Shown in pieces: positions 1 to 12,100 of a stretch of DNA of 64,000 nt; within the stretch, counting starts at the first letter, position 1, and the number at the start of each line of letters is the position of its first letter. Source of the stretch: Rhodamnia argentea (Eukaryota > Streptophyta > Magnoliopsida > Myrtales > Myrtaceae); contig NC_063160.1 of the NCBI RefSeq assembly GCF_020921035.1, positions 16,891,095-16,955,094 on the forward strand, in the 5' to 3' direction. Below the pieces are notes generated by a model that made no database searches, had not been told where the DNA came from, and saw only the letters and a list, made by a program, of their open reading frames with translations. The position numbers were made by a program, and so were the translations under genes.

Positions 1-717
1 TGGATCCACCCTTTATAAACCATTCCCCTTTATAACCGTGCTTGTTTCTGGTAATTACCTGATGAGAATGCTTCCTTGTGGTAGTGTAATTTGACAATGG
101 TGATGCGACTGCAGTGTCGGAGAAGGGCAAATTTGGCGGAGAAAGGATGTGTCCATAAAACCCATCTATCTATCGAAACTCATCTCATTAAATCAAGTTA
201 ATCCCGTACGCATCGATAGTCCGATCGATCCAGATTCCACGTGAACCGATTGAAATGTTGCGAACGGGACTAAAGGGGGCGCTCTTTGGAAGAATCGATC
301 CCCATGTTCCCTCCGATTTTCGGTTCCGACCGTTACTAATTCTGTCCGAGGATTCCTGGAATTGAAGTTTATTTAAAAAATTTCTATTTTTCTTCAAAAA
401 ATAATGTGACCCCCGCTGTGACTTGGCTAATCGAGACCCAAGTTATTCTATTGTTTCAAGCCCCGCGTCGGCGAATCGTTCCAACCAGTAGCGTGCTCCA
501 CAATAATAACGATAACTACTCCGTAATAGTCAATACGTATAACGATAGCATATGATTTGGACCGTAAGCATCTTTCTGATTCCGAAAGAGACCACCCCGA
601 TATTCTTTCTACTAGATTAATATAATCTTGGAATTAAACTAACTTTCAAGAACCTCATCTATCTAATTCTAGGGCAAGGTGACATGGGCTATCACTACCA
701 GAAAAGGGAAGCCTTTT
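1..717. other. intergenic, no gene seen
   Basis: No long open frame or recognisable protein similarity was seen on either strand. The stretch is ordinary AT-rich spacer ending at an inverted-repeat element. Confidence 0.5.
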
Positions 718-1225
718 AATTTTGCGAATTGGGTACTAAACATTTTCACGTTTTACCAATTAATTCCATCCAGCCAATTTTCTCGGACAACCACTAACGT
801 GGATGTCGACTATCTTACGTGGTACGGCCGGCGCTGACATGGAAAATTTTAATTATATCTTAATGTATTATTGCAATCTTTTTAGTTAGTTTTTACTTTT
901 TTCCCTTTTTTTTCTTTTCTTTGTTTTTTTTAACTATGGCCGCGAGGCCGCTAATCGACCATCGTCGGTCACCGGGGAGGGCCAGTGACCTTCGCAAGGT
1001 ATGGGCGAGGGCGGGGGTCGTTGGCCCTCGTTAGACACAGTTAAAAAATAAATAAATAAAAAATAATGAAATATAATTAAAAATTATCCACGCCAAGACC
1101 GATCGCGCCACGAAAGATGGCTGTGTGGCACGACCGGCGTCCACGTCAGCAATTTTCGGTCAAAATTGATGGGATGGACTCAATTGAAAAAACGTGAAAA
1201 GAATCATGGCTCAATTAGCATAATT
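718..1225. mobile_element. MITE-like fold-back element with about 90-bp terminal inverted repeats
   Basis: The left end (from AATTTTGCGAATTGGGTAC, 718 on) is matched by the reverse complement of the right end (up to 1225). Both contain a TTTTCACGTTTT core, a CAATTaattCCATCC-like block and an ACGTGGAYGYC block in the same order. The middle is GC-rich (about 940-1030) and then AT-rich, and holds no open frame. The family and superfamily are not identified, and no clear target-site duplication was found at these ends. The structure is seen directly; calling it a non-autonomous DNA transposon is inference. Confidence 0.7.
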
Positions 1226-2014
1226 AAATAATTTCAGACCGAACCGACAAAATTACAGTAAATTCAAGACGTTTTGGACAATTTTTCCGTGCTGCACACG
1301 TGAAATGTGAATACAGAATACAAATATAATCAGGATAACAACAACAACAACAAACGTGGAAATATTTAGAGTCGTGATCCATCCGTAATCAAAGCGAATT
1401 GAGAAATTAAGCCCCGCGAGCTGGAAAAAGAAGGGGCCTCGATTAAGCGTCACTGATGACGCCTAACCACGGAACGTTGAAGTCAACTCCTCACCTCACT
1501 TCGCCGGTGACAGTAATCAAGACATAAATTATCTCCTTCTTTTGTTTTCATTATTTTATCCTGTCAACTCGGGATATAAATAGTAATTAACCGGTGATAA
1601 GTTAAAAATCAAAATCTATCCATGATTGTTCGATCTGCTTTGTAAATTATCTCGTTCGGCATATTCTGTTCTATGTCGGTGTTTTCTTATGAAAACGTCG
1701 AAAATCTCGTTCTTAGGTCAATCGTAAATTTTCCTTAAAAGGGTGCTTTGAAAATCCAAGTTCTTCCATTAAACGAGGTAGATAATCTTGCTGAGTATAG
1801 CGTATGTACTAAAGTACACAATTTTTATTGAAGACTTGTCTTTTATTATTTTTACGTACCTAAACTACTTAGTAGCGTCAAAAATGACATTTGTTGGCAA
1901 GAACTGATTATTTTTTTTGTCCCGATTCTTGAGATCAGTTGACTTTTGAAGCTGTCAGAATCTCAATCGATACACTTAATCAACCATCTTCCGTCTCCAC
2001 GACCACGAGCAGCC
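1226..2014. other. upstream region of the ABCB gene
   Basis: AT-rich spacer leading to the ABCB promoter. It contains a short (AAC)n run near 1338-1355 and a palindromic GTTGAAGTCAAC near 1477 that holds a W-box core on one strand. No coding region was recognised. Confidence 0.4.
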
Positions 2015-2022
2015 TATAAATA
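2015..2022 (+). promoter_or_regulatory. TATA box of the ABCB gene
   Basis: TATAAATA lies about 200 bases upstream of the chosen start codon at 2217, which leaves room for a 5' leader starting near 2045. It is a perfect plant TATA consensus in the expected place; the transcription start itself is inferred. Confidence 0.65.
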
Positions 2023-2216
2023 ATGGTTGCTCTTGGCCAGAGAAGACACCACCAGCCCTCTTAAGCTTCGGTTCTGATCTCACCTTTCACTGTTTTCCAT
2101 GGAGGAAGCACCCAACATTTTAGAGTCAAACCATTCACCATTCAGCCAATCAACAGATGTGAGAGTTGAGAATCTTTTTTGTTGGCAGTTCCGGATAGAA
2201 ACTTGGGAAGACAGGG

Positions 2217-5200
2217 ATGGGAAACGAGACGCAGAGCAACGTCTCAGCGGAGGAGAGGATGAAGAAGAAGAAGAAGAAGAAGATGGGTTGGTGGTCGTCG
2301 ATAGGCTCCATATTCATGCATGCGGATGGAGCGGACAAGTGCTTGATGGTTTTCGGCTTCATCGGAACCGTCGCCGATGGCTTCTCGACTCCCCTCGTGC
2401 TCTTCGTCACCAGTCGGCTCATGAACGACATCGGCTCTGCATCTTCTCTGGATCCTGCAACGTTTCGTCACAGCATGAACAGGGTAGACACAACCATCTC
2501 TCTCTGAGTTCTCGTAACTAGGCAGGCGATAGTGATCTCTTTCCCTCACTCTGGTTTTGTGTTTTCTGCAGAATGCACTCGTTCTCTTATACATCGCCTG
2601 TGGATTGACGTTTGCTTGTTTTCTAGGTGGGTCGCACCGTTTCTCTTGTTCCCTTTTGGGTTTTCCTCATTTATCTTGGGAAGAATCGCAAATTGGAGTA
2701 AAGTTTAGATTTTGTTGAGTGTTCTAGTTGCCTAACATTTCCTGACCGTGCTGGGATGATGATGATTATATGCAGAAGGGTATTGTTGGACCAGGACTGG
2801 TGAGAGGCAAGCGGCAAGAATGAGAGCCAGATACTTGAGAGCTGTGCTCAGGCAAGACGTGACCTACTTCGACATGCATGTGACGAGCACGTCCGATATC
2901 GTCACCAGCGTATCCAGCGATAGTCTCGTGATTCAGGACGTCCTAAGCGAGAAGGTCCCCGCTTCAGAATCTTAATCTCTCCGATATTCTGTGTTTCATT
3001 TATGTTTTTGATTACCTGCGTATTAGCTAAATTTGACTGAATTGAAATTACAGGTCCCCAATTTTCTTGTCAACGTATCGCTGTTTGTTGGGAGCTACAT
3101 TGCGGCATTCATAATGTTGTGGAGACTGGCAATAGTTGGGTTCCCCTTTGTTGTGTTTCTCATCATCCCGGGCATGATATATGGGAGGAGTCTAATAATA
3201 ATTGCAAGAAAGATGAGGGAAGAGTATAATAAGGCTGGTACAATCGCAGAACAGGCGGTTTCTTCCATCAGAACAGTATATGCCTTTGTCGGTGAGAGCA
3301 AAACGCTTTCCGAGTTTTCTAAAGCTCTTGAAGGCTCTGTGACGTTGGGGCTGAGGCAGGGGTTGGCCAAAGGCCTGGCGATCGGAAGCAACAGTATCGT
3401 GTTCGCCATTTGGTCTTTCATGGCATATTATGGTAGTAGGATGGTCATGGACCATGGTTATAAAGGGGGAACGGTTTATGTCGTTGGCACGGCCATTACT
3501 TTTGGCGGAGTGTAAGTAGTGTCCGGCTTTCTTTTGAAGTTTTGATTTTAACTCACATTCTTGCTGATAATACATTCGGGAAAAGTAGTCCTGTGCCTAA
3601 GCTGCTTTAAGATTCAGGAAATCGCCTTGTTCTAGACGGAACTGATCCTGACTTGTTTGGTCTTGTCTTGTACGATTTAAGGGCATTGGGTACTGCTTTG
3701 TCCAACCTCAAGTACTTCTCGGAAGCGTGTTCGGCAGGTGAGCGTATAGAGGAGGTGATAAGAAGAGTGCCCTCGATCGATCCAGAGAACATGGAGGGCG
3801 AGACCATACCGAATTTGGAAGGAAACATCGAATTTAGCCATGTCGAGTTTGCATATCCGTCGAGATCTGAAAACATCATCTTCAGAGACTTCTCTCTTAC
3901 TGTCCCGTCAGGAAAGACTCTAGCTTTGGTTGGTGGCAGTGGCTCCGGGAAATCCACGGTGATATCGCTCCTGCAGAGGTTCTACAACCCACTCAGCGGA
4001 CAAATACTCCTCGACGGGATCGCCATTCATAAGCTGCAAATCAAATGGCTTAGATCTCAAATGGGACTAGTGAGCCAAGAGCCGACACTCTTTGCGACTA
4101 GCATAAAGGAGAATATACTCTTTGGCAAGGAGAACGCCGAGATGGAGGAGGTGATCGAAGCGGCCAAGGCTTCGAATGCTCATAATTTCATCAGTCAATT
4201 GCCTCAGGGGTATGATACGCAGGTCCGGTCCTTCTCTCTCCTCAAATTGTATATATTTTCAATGCGTTAGGTGCCTGCTCCCTCGAGTCCGATACCAATG
4301 ACGTGCTATAGGTTTTCAATACGGAGAATCTTGCATCTGTACTGTGTTACATAAACCATGTGAAGGTACATAAGCTTACATTTGAATCAGCAGGTAGGGG
4401 AAAGAGGCATCCAATTGTCAGGGGGGCAGAAGCAGAGAATAGCTATCGCGCGAGCGATTATTAAAGCGCCCAGAATCCTACTCCTAGATGAAGCAACAAG
4501 CGCATTAGACTCTGAATCGGAGAAAATCGTCCAAGATGCGCTCGATCGAGCTTCCATTGGTCGGACAACAATCATCATTGCTCACCGGCTATCTACCATA
4601 CGACATGCCAATAACATCGCTGTCATTCAGAACGGGCAAGTGATAGAGACTGGCAATCATGAAGAGCTCATCCAGAATGAAGACGGCCTCTACACCTCGT
4701 TAGTCAATCTTCAGAAATCAGAGAAACAGAAACCGACAGATCAAGTTGAGAAACCCGAGAACCAAATCGCATCTTCCATACTTAGCATGGATGGACATAT
4801 TACTAGTAGCCGCCACAGCCTATCTAAGATGAGTCGCACCAGCTCAGCGAGGTCGGCGGGGTCGGCGGCGGCGGCGGTTGTTTCGGATGATGAAAAGATC
4901 CCCAATCCATCTTTCCGAAGATTGATAGCATTGAACTTGCCAGAATGGAAACAAGCGATCCTGGGGTGCATCAGCGCAATCTTGTTTGGCGCAGTTCAAC
5001 CGGTGTATTCTTTCGCCATGGGCTCAATGCTCTCGGTTTATTTTTTGCATGACCACGAGGAGATTAAAGCAAAGATAAGGATTTATGCATTCTCCTTTCT
5101 GGGTTTGGCCGTGTTCTCGCTCGCGGTCAATGTGAGCCAGCATTACACTTTCGCTTTCATGGGGGAGTACTTGACCAAGAGGATCCGAGAGAAGATGCTC

Positions 5201-6779
5201 TCTAAGATCTTGACTTTCGAAGTCGGTTGGTTCGATCAAGATCAGAACTCCAGCGGTTCGGTTTGCTCTAGACTCGCCAAAGATGCCAATGTGGTAAATA
5301 CTATTCCTTACCGCAACTTTGCTCATTCTAGTCCTCTATATCTTGTCCATGCTTGATGGCTGATGCTGCTTCTGCTTTGCCACTTCTGTGCAGGTGAGAT
5401 CTTTGGTGGGTGACCGAATGGCTCTTATCGTGCAGACATGCTCGGCGATAATAATCGCGTTCACCATGGGTCTGATCATTGCCTGGAGACTCGCCGTCGT
5501 AATAATAGCTGCGCAACCCCTTGTCATAGTCTCCTTCTACATGAGACGAATGCTACTAAAGACCATGTCTAAGAAGGCCATCAAGGCTCAGGACGAAAGT
5601 AGCAAGCTCGCGGCGGATGCTGTCTCCAACCACCGAACTATCACTTCATTCTCTTCCCAAGAGCGCATCCTCAAAATGCTCGAGAGAGCCCAGGAAGCCC
5701 CGGAACAAGAGAGCATCCGGCAGTCGTGGTATGCTGGTATCGGACTAGCCGCCTCGCAGTTCTTTACCAAGTGCGTTTGGGCTTTAGATTTCTGGTACGG
5801 AGGCAAGTTGATTTCGAAAGGGCAAATCACATCAAAAGCGCTCTTTGAGACGTTCATGATCTTGATCAGCACCGGCAAAGTGATTGCAGACGCCGGAAGC
5901 ATGACCACAGACCTTGCCAAGGGCTCGGACACGGTTGGGTCCGTGTTCGCCATATTGGACCGGCTGACCAGAATAGAACCTGAAGACGTTGAAGGTTACC
6001 AACCAAGAAAAATAACAGGCCATGTAGAGTTTTGCAGGGTGGACTTCGCATACCCGGAAAGGCCGGATGTCATCATCTTAAAGGACTTCTCATTCAAAAT
6101 AGAAGCGGGGAAATCAACCGCATTAGTCGGACAAAGCGGATCCGGAAAATCAACCCTCATCGGCTTGATCGAAAGGTTCTACGATCCAATCAGAGGCACG
6201 GTAAAAATTGACGGACGAGACATGAGGTCATACCACCTCAGGGCCTTAAGGAAGCACATCGCATTGGTTAGTCAGGAGCCGACTCTATTCGCCGGCACAA
6301 TAAGAGAGAACATTGTCTATGGAATATCGCATGAGATGAGCGAAACGGAAATCATCGAGGCTGCACGGGCTGCAAACGCTCACGACTTCATCGTGGCATT
6401 GAAGGATGGATACGACACGTGGTGCGGGGACAAAGGAGTCCAGCTCTCCGGGGGCCAAAAGCAGAGAGTCGCCATAGCGAGAGCCATACTGCGAAACCCG
6501 ACGCTGTTGCTACTTGATGAGGCGACCAGCGCGCTCGACAGCCAGTCGGAGAAGGTGGTGCAGAACGCGCTGGAGCGCTTAATGGTCGGACGGACCACAG
6601 TAGTGGTGGCGCATAGGTTGAGTACCATACAAGGGTGCGATGTGATTGCCGTGCTAGACAAAGGGAAGGTGGTGGAGAAGGGGAGCCACTCTTCCTTGTT
6701 GGCTAAGGGTCCGACTGGAGCTTACTACTCGCTGGTGAACCTCCAGAGCGCGCCGAGCGCCTCGGAACGTATCGAATAA
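2217..6779 (+). CDS. ABC transporter B family (MDR/P-glycoprotein type, ABCB15-like)
   Basis: Full-length ABCB efflux or auxin-type transporter of the plasma membrane. Seven exons: 2217-2483, 2572-2626, 2776-2954, 3054-3511, 3682-4222, 4394-5293 and 5394-6779. All have GT-AG borders, and the phases close to 1261 residues, the usual size. It shows two repeats of a six-helix membrane domain plus an ATPase domain. NBD1 has Walker A GGSGSGKS (about residue 403) and signature LSGGQKQR (about 508). NBD2 has Walker A GQSGSGKS (about 1045) and signature LSGGQKQR (about 1149). Walker [12 protein letters not shown] and the H-loop AHRLST are present in both. The linker is rich in Ser and Ala. The start at 2217 matches the family N-terminus (short, then a Lys run from a GAA repeat). 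The ABCB15/MDR-like branch fits best; the substrate is unknown. Confidence 0.92.
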
Positions 6780-6899
6780 TGTGCAGTGTGAATCTATCTG
6801 TGTCAACACAGCGGGGAAAAACCATGGGAAATATTGTCTAGGCACTAAGAGCATGATAACAGTAAGGACTGGTTCATGCTTGTTTGCTATAGTTACATG

Positions 6900-6905
6900 A
6901 ATAAA
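6900..6905 (+). terminator. poly(A) signal of the ABCB gene
   Basis: AATAAA lies about 120 bases after the stop codon. It is a canonical near-upstream polyadenylation hexamer; its use is inferred from position. Confidence 0.5.
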
Positions 6906-8600
6906 ATGCTTCATTATGGTACAGTGTTGTTCACTTGCTCCACATGTTCAGTATTGAAGAATATCAGATGCGAATAACTTTATTTTTTACTTTTTGTCCA
7001 TAAAGTTGTAAAAAACAGAGATTAAGAAAAGAATCTTCCACTAATCCAACAGTAACAGTAACTAAAAAGTAAAAACACCACTTAATGAGATACATCATTG
7101 AGGATGAATAACCCAAGCAATGCCCAGGCCTGTCCAAAACTTTATCTGGAAACGTTCGTGAGGGTTACAAAATTTTTGTTAAGTGCTTCACCTCAGAGCT
7201 TGTAACTAAAAATTAGTGGATAATTTCATTGAAAAAAAGTTGTTAGATAGGTTGGTAACTTTTAAAGATAATTGGTAATTTAAGTCATTAGAAAAAATTG
7301 CAAATGAAAGTCTGTAAACGAAAGAAAAGTTGGCAAATTAAGAAAAGCAAATAAACAAGTAACTCAAAAGAGAGATAAATAACCCAACACTTTATAGTAG
7401 TTCAATAGAGAAAAGTTGGCGAGTCGCACTGTTTTTGTTTGGTAAATTTCTACAAAGAGTTAATAAATGCAAAATGTTGGTAATTAAGATAAATAAACTA
7501 TGAAAAAGTAGTAATTTTTTTTTTTAGAAAAAATCAAACACAGGTTGATAATTTCATATAAAAGTTAGAAAATTCCAAGAGCTAGTCAATTAGGCAAATA
7601 AAAGTTGACAAGTTAATAAATAAATTGATAATTTGTTACCATCCAAAAAAAATTGGTATCTTCTCGAACTTTTGCGCTTATAGAGAATTGATCTATGTCT
7701 TCAACGTAAAACAAACAGTGATAAAACTATTTGACAAACATATGTTTTTGTACTAAAATTGTGCAAACGCGAATATTTTGTTATAATTCTCTTTACAAGT
7801 TCTCAGGTAGAATGTAAGATTTAGCTCTTAATAAGGTTGTTTGACAAGTCATGTCTATTTAACCATAACCACGCTATAATCCATTTATTAGAACCTTCAT
7901 CTCTGAAAAAGAATACTTGCTGCTCAGTATTGGATTGTTCACTCAATTTGGGAAATATAGATAGCCATCTACAATCATACTCGACTTTCATTTGTCGACC
8001 TCTATATTCGCAAAGGAATTTATCCACTTATTAAGATTTAGTCATCATATAGATTGTCAAAAGTCAAATATCGCACATTAAAAGTTAACATTTAAAAGCG
8101 AAAGTCGATCCCGAACAGATAGGATTTTCACTAAATCTAGACTATTAGTGATTACAATTAGCATACTCACTTTGCAATCCCAATCACGAGAGGATATTGA
8201 ATGGCATCCGGCTCTTTTGAAATTTAACGTATGATCTAATCTTTATTGGATAAACATAAATTGGACTTAAATTTCTCCGGAACTAGAAAGTTAAACACAC
8301 GATACTTTAGAGAGAACATCGTATGCAACATGGCTAAGGTTGATAAGGACGCCAAAATTGAATACGTCTACCTAATTCGATACGGTCAAGATCAAACAAA
8401 TTTGATGTAATAAACGAATAGGGCAAGAGCTAAAATAAGAAATAACAAAAAAAGAATAACGTTTCCATGCATCATGTCTGAAGCCCACGGGAAGCAAACT
8501 ACACGACTTCAAAGACCTCATCGTTAAGTTTAAAATGAACAAAAAGAAAAGGAAAAAAGAAAAAGCAAAACGGAAAAACGTTAATTTAATTTTTTTTTCT
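6906..8600. other. intergenic, AT-rich with degenerate short repeats
   Basis: From about 7200 to 7640, phrases such as AAGTTGGYAA and GTTGATAATTT recur irregularly, suggesting an old degenerate repeat. No gene or terminal inverted repeat was found, and the rest is plain AT-rich spacer. Confidence 0.4.
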
Positions 8601-8761
8601 TGGCTTTTAACACCACCTTATGCCCCAACAAGCTCAAACAAAGGCATTCTTTTGTTTCCTGTTTCCCTGTTTGCAGCGTATTTTTCCTCGAAACATTTCG
8701 CAATCTAACGAGGATTTCTTCCACGTCCCGACTCCACTTATTCTCGCCAATACCCTCCCAA

Positions 8762-8767
8762 TATAAG
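8762..8767 (+). promoter_or_regulatory. possible TATA box of the SIN3-like gene
   Basis: TATAAG lies about 40 bases upstream of a long CT tract, a common 5' leader feature of plant housekeeping genes. The start codon is 412 bases further on. The assignment rests on position only. Confidence 0.4.
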
Positions 8768-8806
8768 CCCCGTGCTCCTCGCAAAAATTCATCCTTTTCT
8801 TCACTT

Positions 8807-8830
8807 TCTCTCTCTCTCTCTCTCTCTCTC
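8807..8830. repeat. (TC)n microsatellite in the SIN3 5' leader
   Basis: An uninterrupted TC run of about 24 bases. Pyrimidine runs just downstream of the start site are common in plant genes and may aid transcription. Confidence 0.8.
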
Positions 8831-9178
8831 GCTCTCTGGGTGTCTCCCGATTCTTCCCTCTCATGTGTGCAAGTGATTGTGAGTTTTTTGAGAGGTAGAG
8901 AGTTGGAAGACGTGTTGTTCACTGCTGTTTTCTTTTCGTTCCTTCGTAAAGCGATCAAAGCCTAGTGCTTTTGTTTCTTCCTTTCTTTTCTTCTGTGCCT
9001 GAGATCTGCTAATTCCTCAGTGTTGTATATATTGCAATAAGCAACTGAGGAACTGCGGAGTAAGTTAATCAGGAGATTTTGTCCTCTGGGTCTTGCCGCT
9101 TTTGTATTTTTATGCTGTTGTGTATTTGGTGTGAAGAGCAGGCTTGTTCTTGTGTGTTTATGTTTTCTTTTGTTAGCA

Positions 9179-12100
9179 ATGAAGAGAATAAGGGATGATG
9201 TCTACCCTGACTCTCAATTCAAACGGCCCTTTGGTTCTTCAAAGGGGGAATTGTAAGTTTCCAATCTTTCTCTCTCTTGATCTCGCTGGTTATGTTGTCT
9301 TTCTGTGTTTGTGGGAGATTCTGGCTATTGGTTATTTATATTGATGAAAACGAGTTAGCTTGATCGTGGTACTCAGGGGACGGTCTCTTGTTCTCCTGTA
9401 AATAGGTTTTTTTTTTTTTTTGGTCACTGTTGATGCTCAAGGTTGATCTTGGGATATTGGAAACGTAAGTTACGGAGTTTCTCTTTTTCGTTTCTGGGTG
9501 AGATTGTATGGATGGTAGTTTGCTTTGTGGGAGGGATCAAGTATTGACATATAATTTGGGTGGGACTTGCTGAACTTTTCTGGAGAACAAGGCCAAGATG
9601 GTTACTTAAGATCAGATTTTCTTCGCTTTGCTATCATGCCCTATTAATCCATCAACAGAGTATGCTTTTGAAGTGGATCCGATTGATGCTTGTCCTAGGC
9701 TCTAGCCGTCTTATGCAAAATAATCATAGTCTGCTGTATTGGGCAGGTTTATTTTCTCGTAAACTATCTAGATCTAAAAATATAACAAATTCTATTTTCT
9801 TTTGCCTGTTCATGCTGTTGTGTATAACTTTTGGAAACTATGCGGTTTGATATCAGAGTATGTTGTGACTTAACATTGAATAAGGTACCAAACTTAGTTT
9901 CCTTTTGTATCTATTTATGCTGACGTAGAGTATATATTGTGGTTTCCTTTCGAGTGTAAAGGTATGGGCAATCCCAAGTTCCTGCAGTCGGAATGGGAGG
10001 AGGAGGAGGGGTTAGTGCCTCTCAGAAATTGACAACAGATGATGCCTTAACATATCTCAAGGAAGTCAAAGACATGTTTCAAGATCAAAGGGAGAAGTAT
10101 GACATGTTCTTGGAGGTCATGAAAGATTTCAAGGCTCAAAGGTAGTGTCAACAGCCCTAGCAGATGTTTGAGCGACGAGAACTAATGAGCACCAGTTTGA
10201 TGTGTTTCTTCACATTTGCAGAACTGATACTGTAGGTGTCATAGCTAGAGTAAAGGAATTGTTCAAGGGGCATAACAATTTAATTTTGGGCTTCAATACA
10301 TTCTTACCGAAAGGGTATGAAATAACTTTGGATGAGGATGAAGCTCCTACTAAGAGGACAGTTGAGTTTGAAGAAGCTATTAGTTTTGTAAACAAGATAA
10401 AGGTAATGTATTTGCCTATTTCTCGTTTGATTCAGTGCGTGCATCAGATCCCTAATTTGTTTTTGTTAAACTGCAGAAACGTTTTCAAAATGATGAGCAT
10501 GTTTATAAATCATTTCTAGAGATTTTGAATATGTATCGGAAGGAGCACAAGGATATAAATGAGGTCTACAGCGAGGTCAGCTTGTTACCTGTGGAATTTT
10601 TTATATTTCCGGCTTTTAATTTTTTGGAGTTTCTTCTCATCTAACTTTCCCTATCTTTTTTTTTTAACTTGTCTCTGTCATCTACTTTAGGTAGCTTCTC
10701 TTTTTGAGGACCATGCAGACTTGCTGGAGGAATTCACAAGATTTTTACCCGATAATTCCGCAACACCTTTGGCACATAATATCCCGTACAGTCAGAATTC
10801 ATTACAGCATTATAATGAGCGGAATATGGCCACACCTGCAATGCGGCAAATGCATAGTGACAAGGTAGTTGCTCGATCTTATTGACAATTCTTATGTTAT
10901 CTTTCTGGGGGATTTGAGGACAAGGATTTGGTTCTTATCTTTTTGTCAGCAATGCCATCGTCGGGATAGGATTATTGCTTCAGATGCTGATCGTGATCTT
11001 AGTGTTGATCGTCCTGACGTGGAAGATGAGAAATCTATGATAAAGGTACATAGGGACCAGAAAAAGCGTCTCGAGAGGGATAACCGAGATAGGATAAATC
11101 GTGAACAGGATGATAGAGAGTCTGGACATGATAATAAGGATCTCCACTTGCAGAGGTCTTCCGACAAAAGGAAATCTTCCAGGAAAGTTGAAGGTTTTGG
11201 AATGAATGCGAATGTGCCATTTGCTGATGACAAAAATGCCTTGAAGAGTGAGTCAATCATGAAACTAGATGGTATACTGTATGCCCACTATGAGTATTTG
11301 CATTTTTTCTTGTATAACCTCATACATGGCATTAGGGGTGGATCTTATGTTTGTGTATGCATGCACAAAACTTCCGTACATACATGCAGATAGTTTTTTT
11401 GTCTTCATTTCTGAATTCTTGAGTGCAAAGATTTAATCTGACTAACATAAAATCCATGATTGGATTTGAAATTGTCGGTTCCTGATCTTCTTCTGTTTGT
11501 GCTCTCTTCTTGCCTGTTTCCATTTTATTTTCACCATTAGCTGTTGGTTTGTCATGGTGTCAATACATATAGTAGTATTGCCGCTAGGCGTATCATCGTT
11601 TATATTTGTGTATAATTATATAGGCTTGTCATGTTTAGGAAATAGATAATTTGTGCTGTACCTAAGTATAGCTTTTCCCGTATCTTTATTGGTAAAATTT
11701 GCAATTTTTCCTTTTTATTTTTTTTAGCAATTGAAGAATCATGAAACCATTTTACATAAGTAATGGAATATATGCCTTTGATTGAAGTGGAATTTTTTAA
11801 ATTATTATTTTAGCTTTGTAAATTAAATTCTTGCTTACTATAGCAGTTCATCATGATGTTGAGAAATTATTTGCTGCTTCTCTTTCATCCTTCATTTACA
11901 TATGCAGTTCTCAAATGTTGTGCAGGCATGTACAACGAAGGGTTTATTTTCTGTGAAAAGGTTAAGGAGCGATTGGGCAGCTCAGATGATTACCAGGCAT
12001 TTCTGAAGTGTCTCCACATGTATAGCAATGGAATAATTAAAAGAATTGACTTGCAAAATTTGGTAGGCTGTCTAGGCAGCTCCTGTATTCTTTAATTTAT

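Noticed and set aside
1253-1453. Valine-rich 66-codon minus-strand frame
   Set aside because: It is produced by an (AAC)n repeat and AT-rich sequence, with no other evidence.
2099-2521. Longer upstream start and 140-codon frame overlapping ABCB exon 1
   Set aside because: It is a different frame from the ABC transporter, contains low-complexity Glu, and has no family resemblance; the 2217 start continues into the transporter.
9400-9424. T run followed by GGTC in SIN3 intron 1, resembling the short retroposon ends
   Set aside because: No flanking direct repeat was found, so it cannot be called an insertion.
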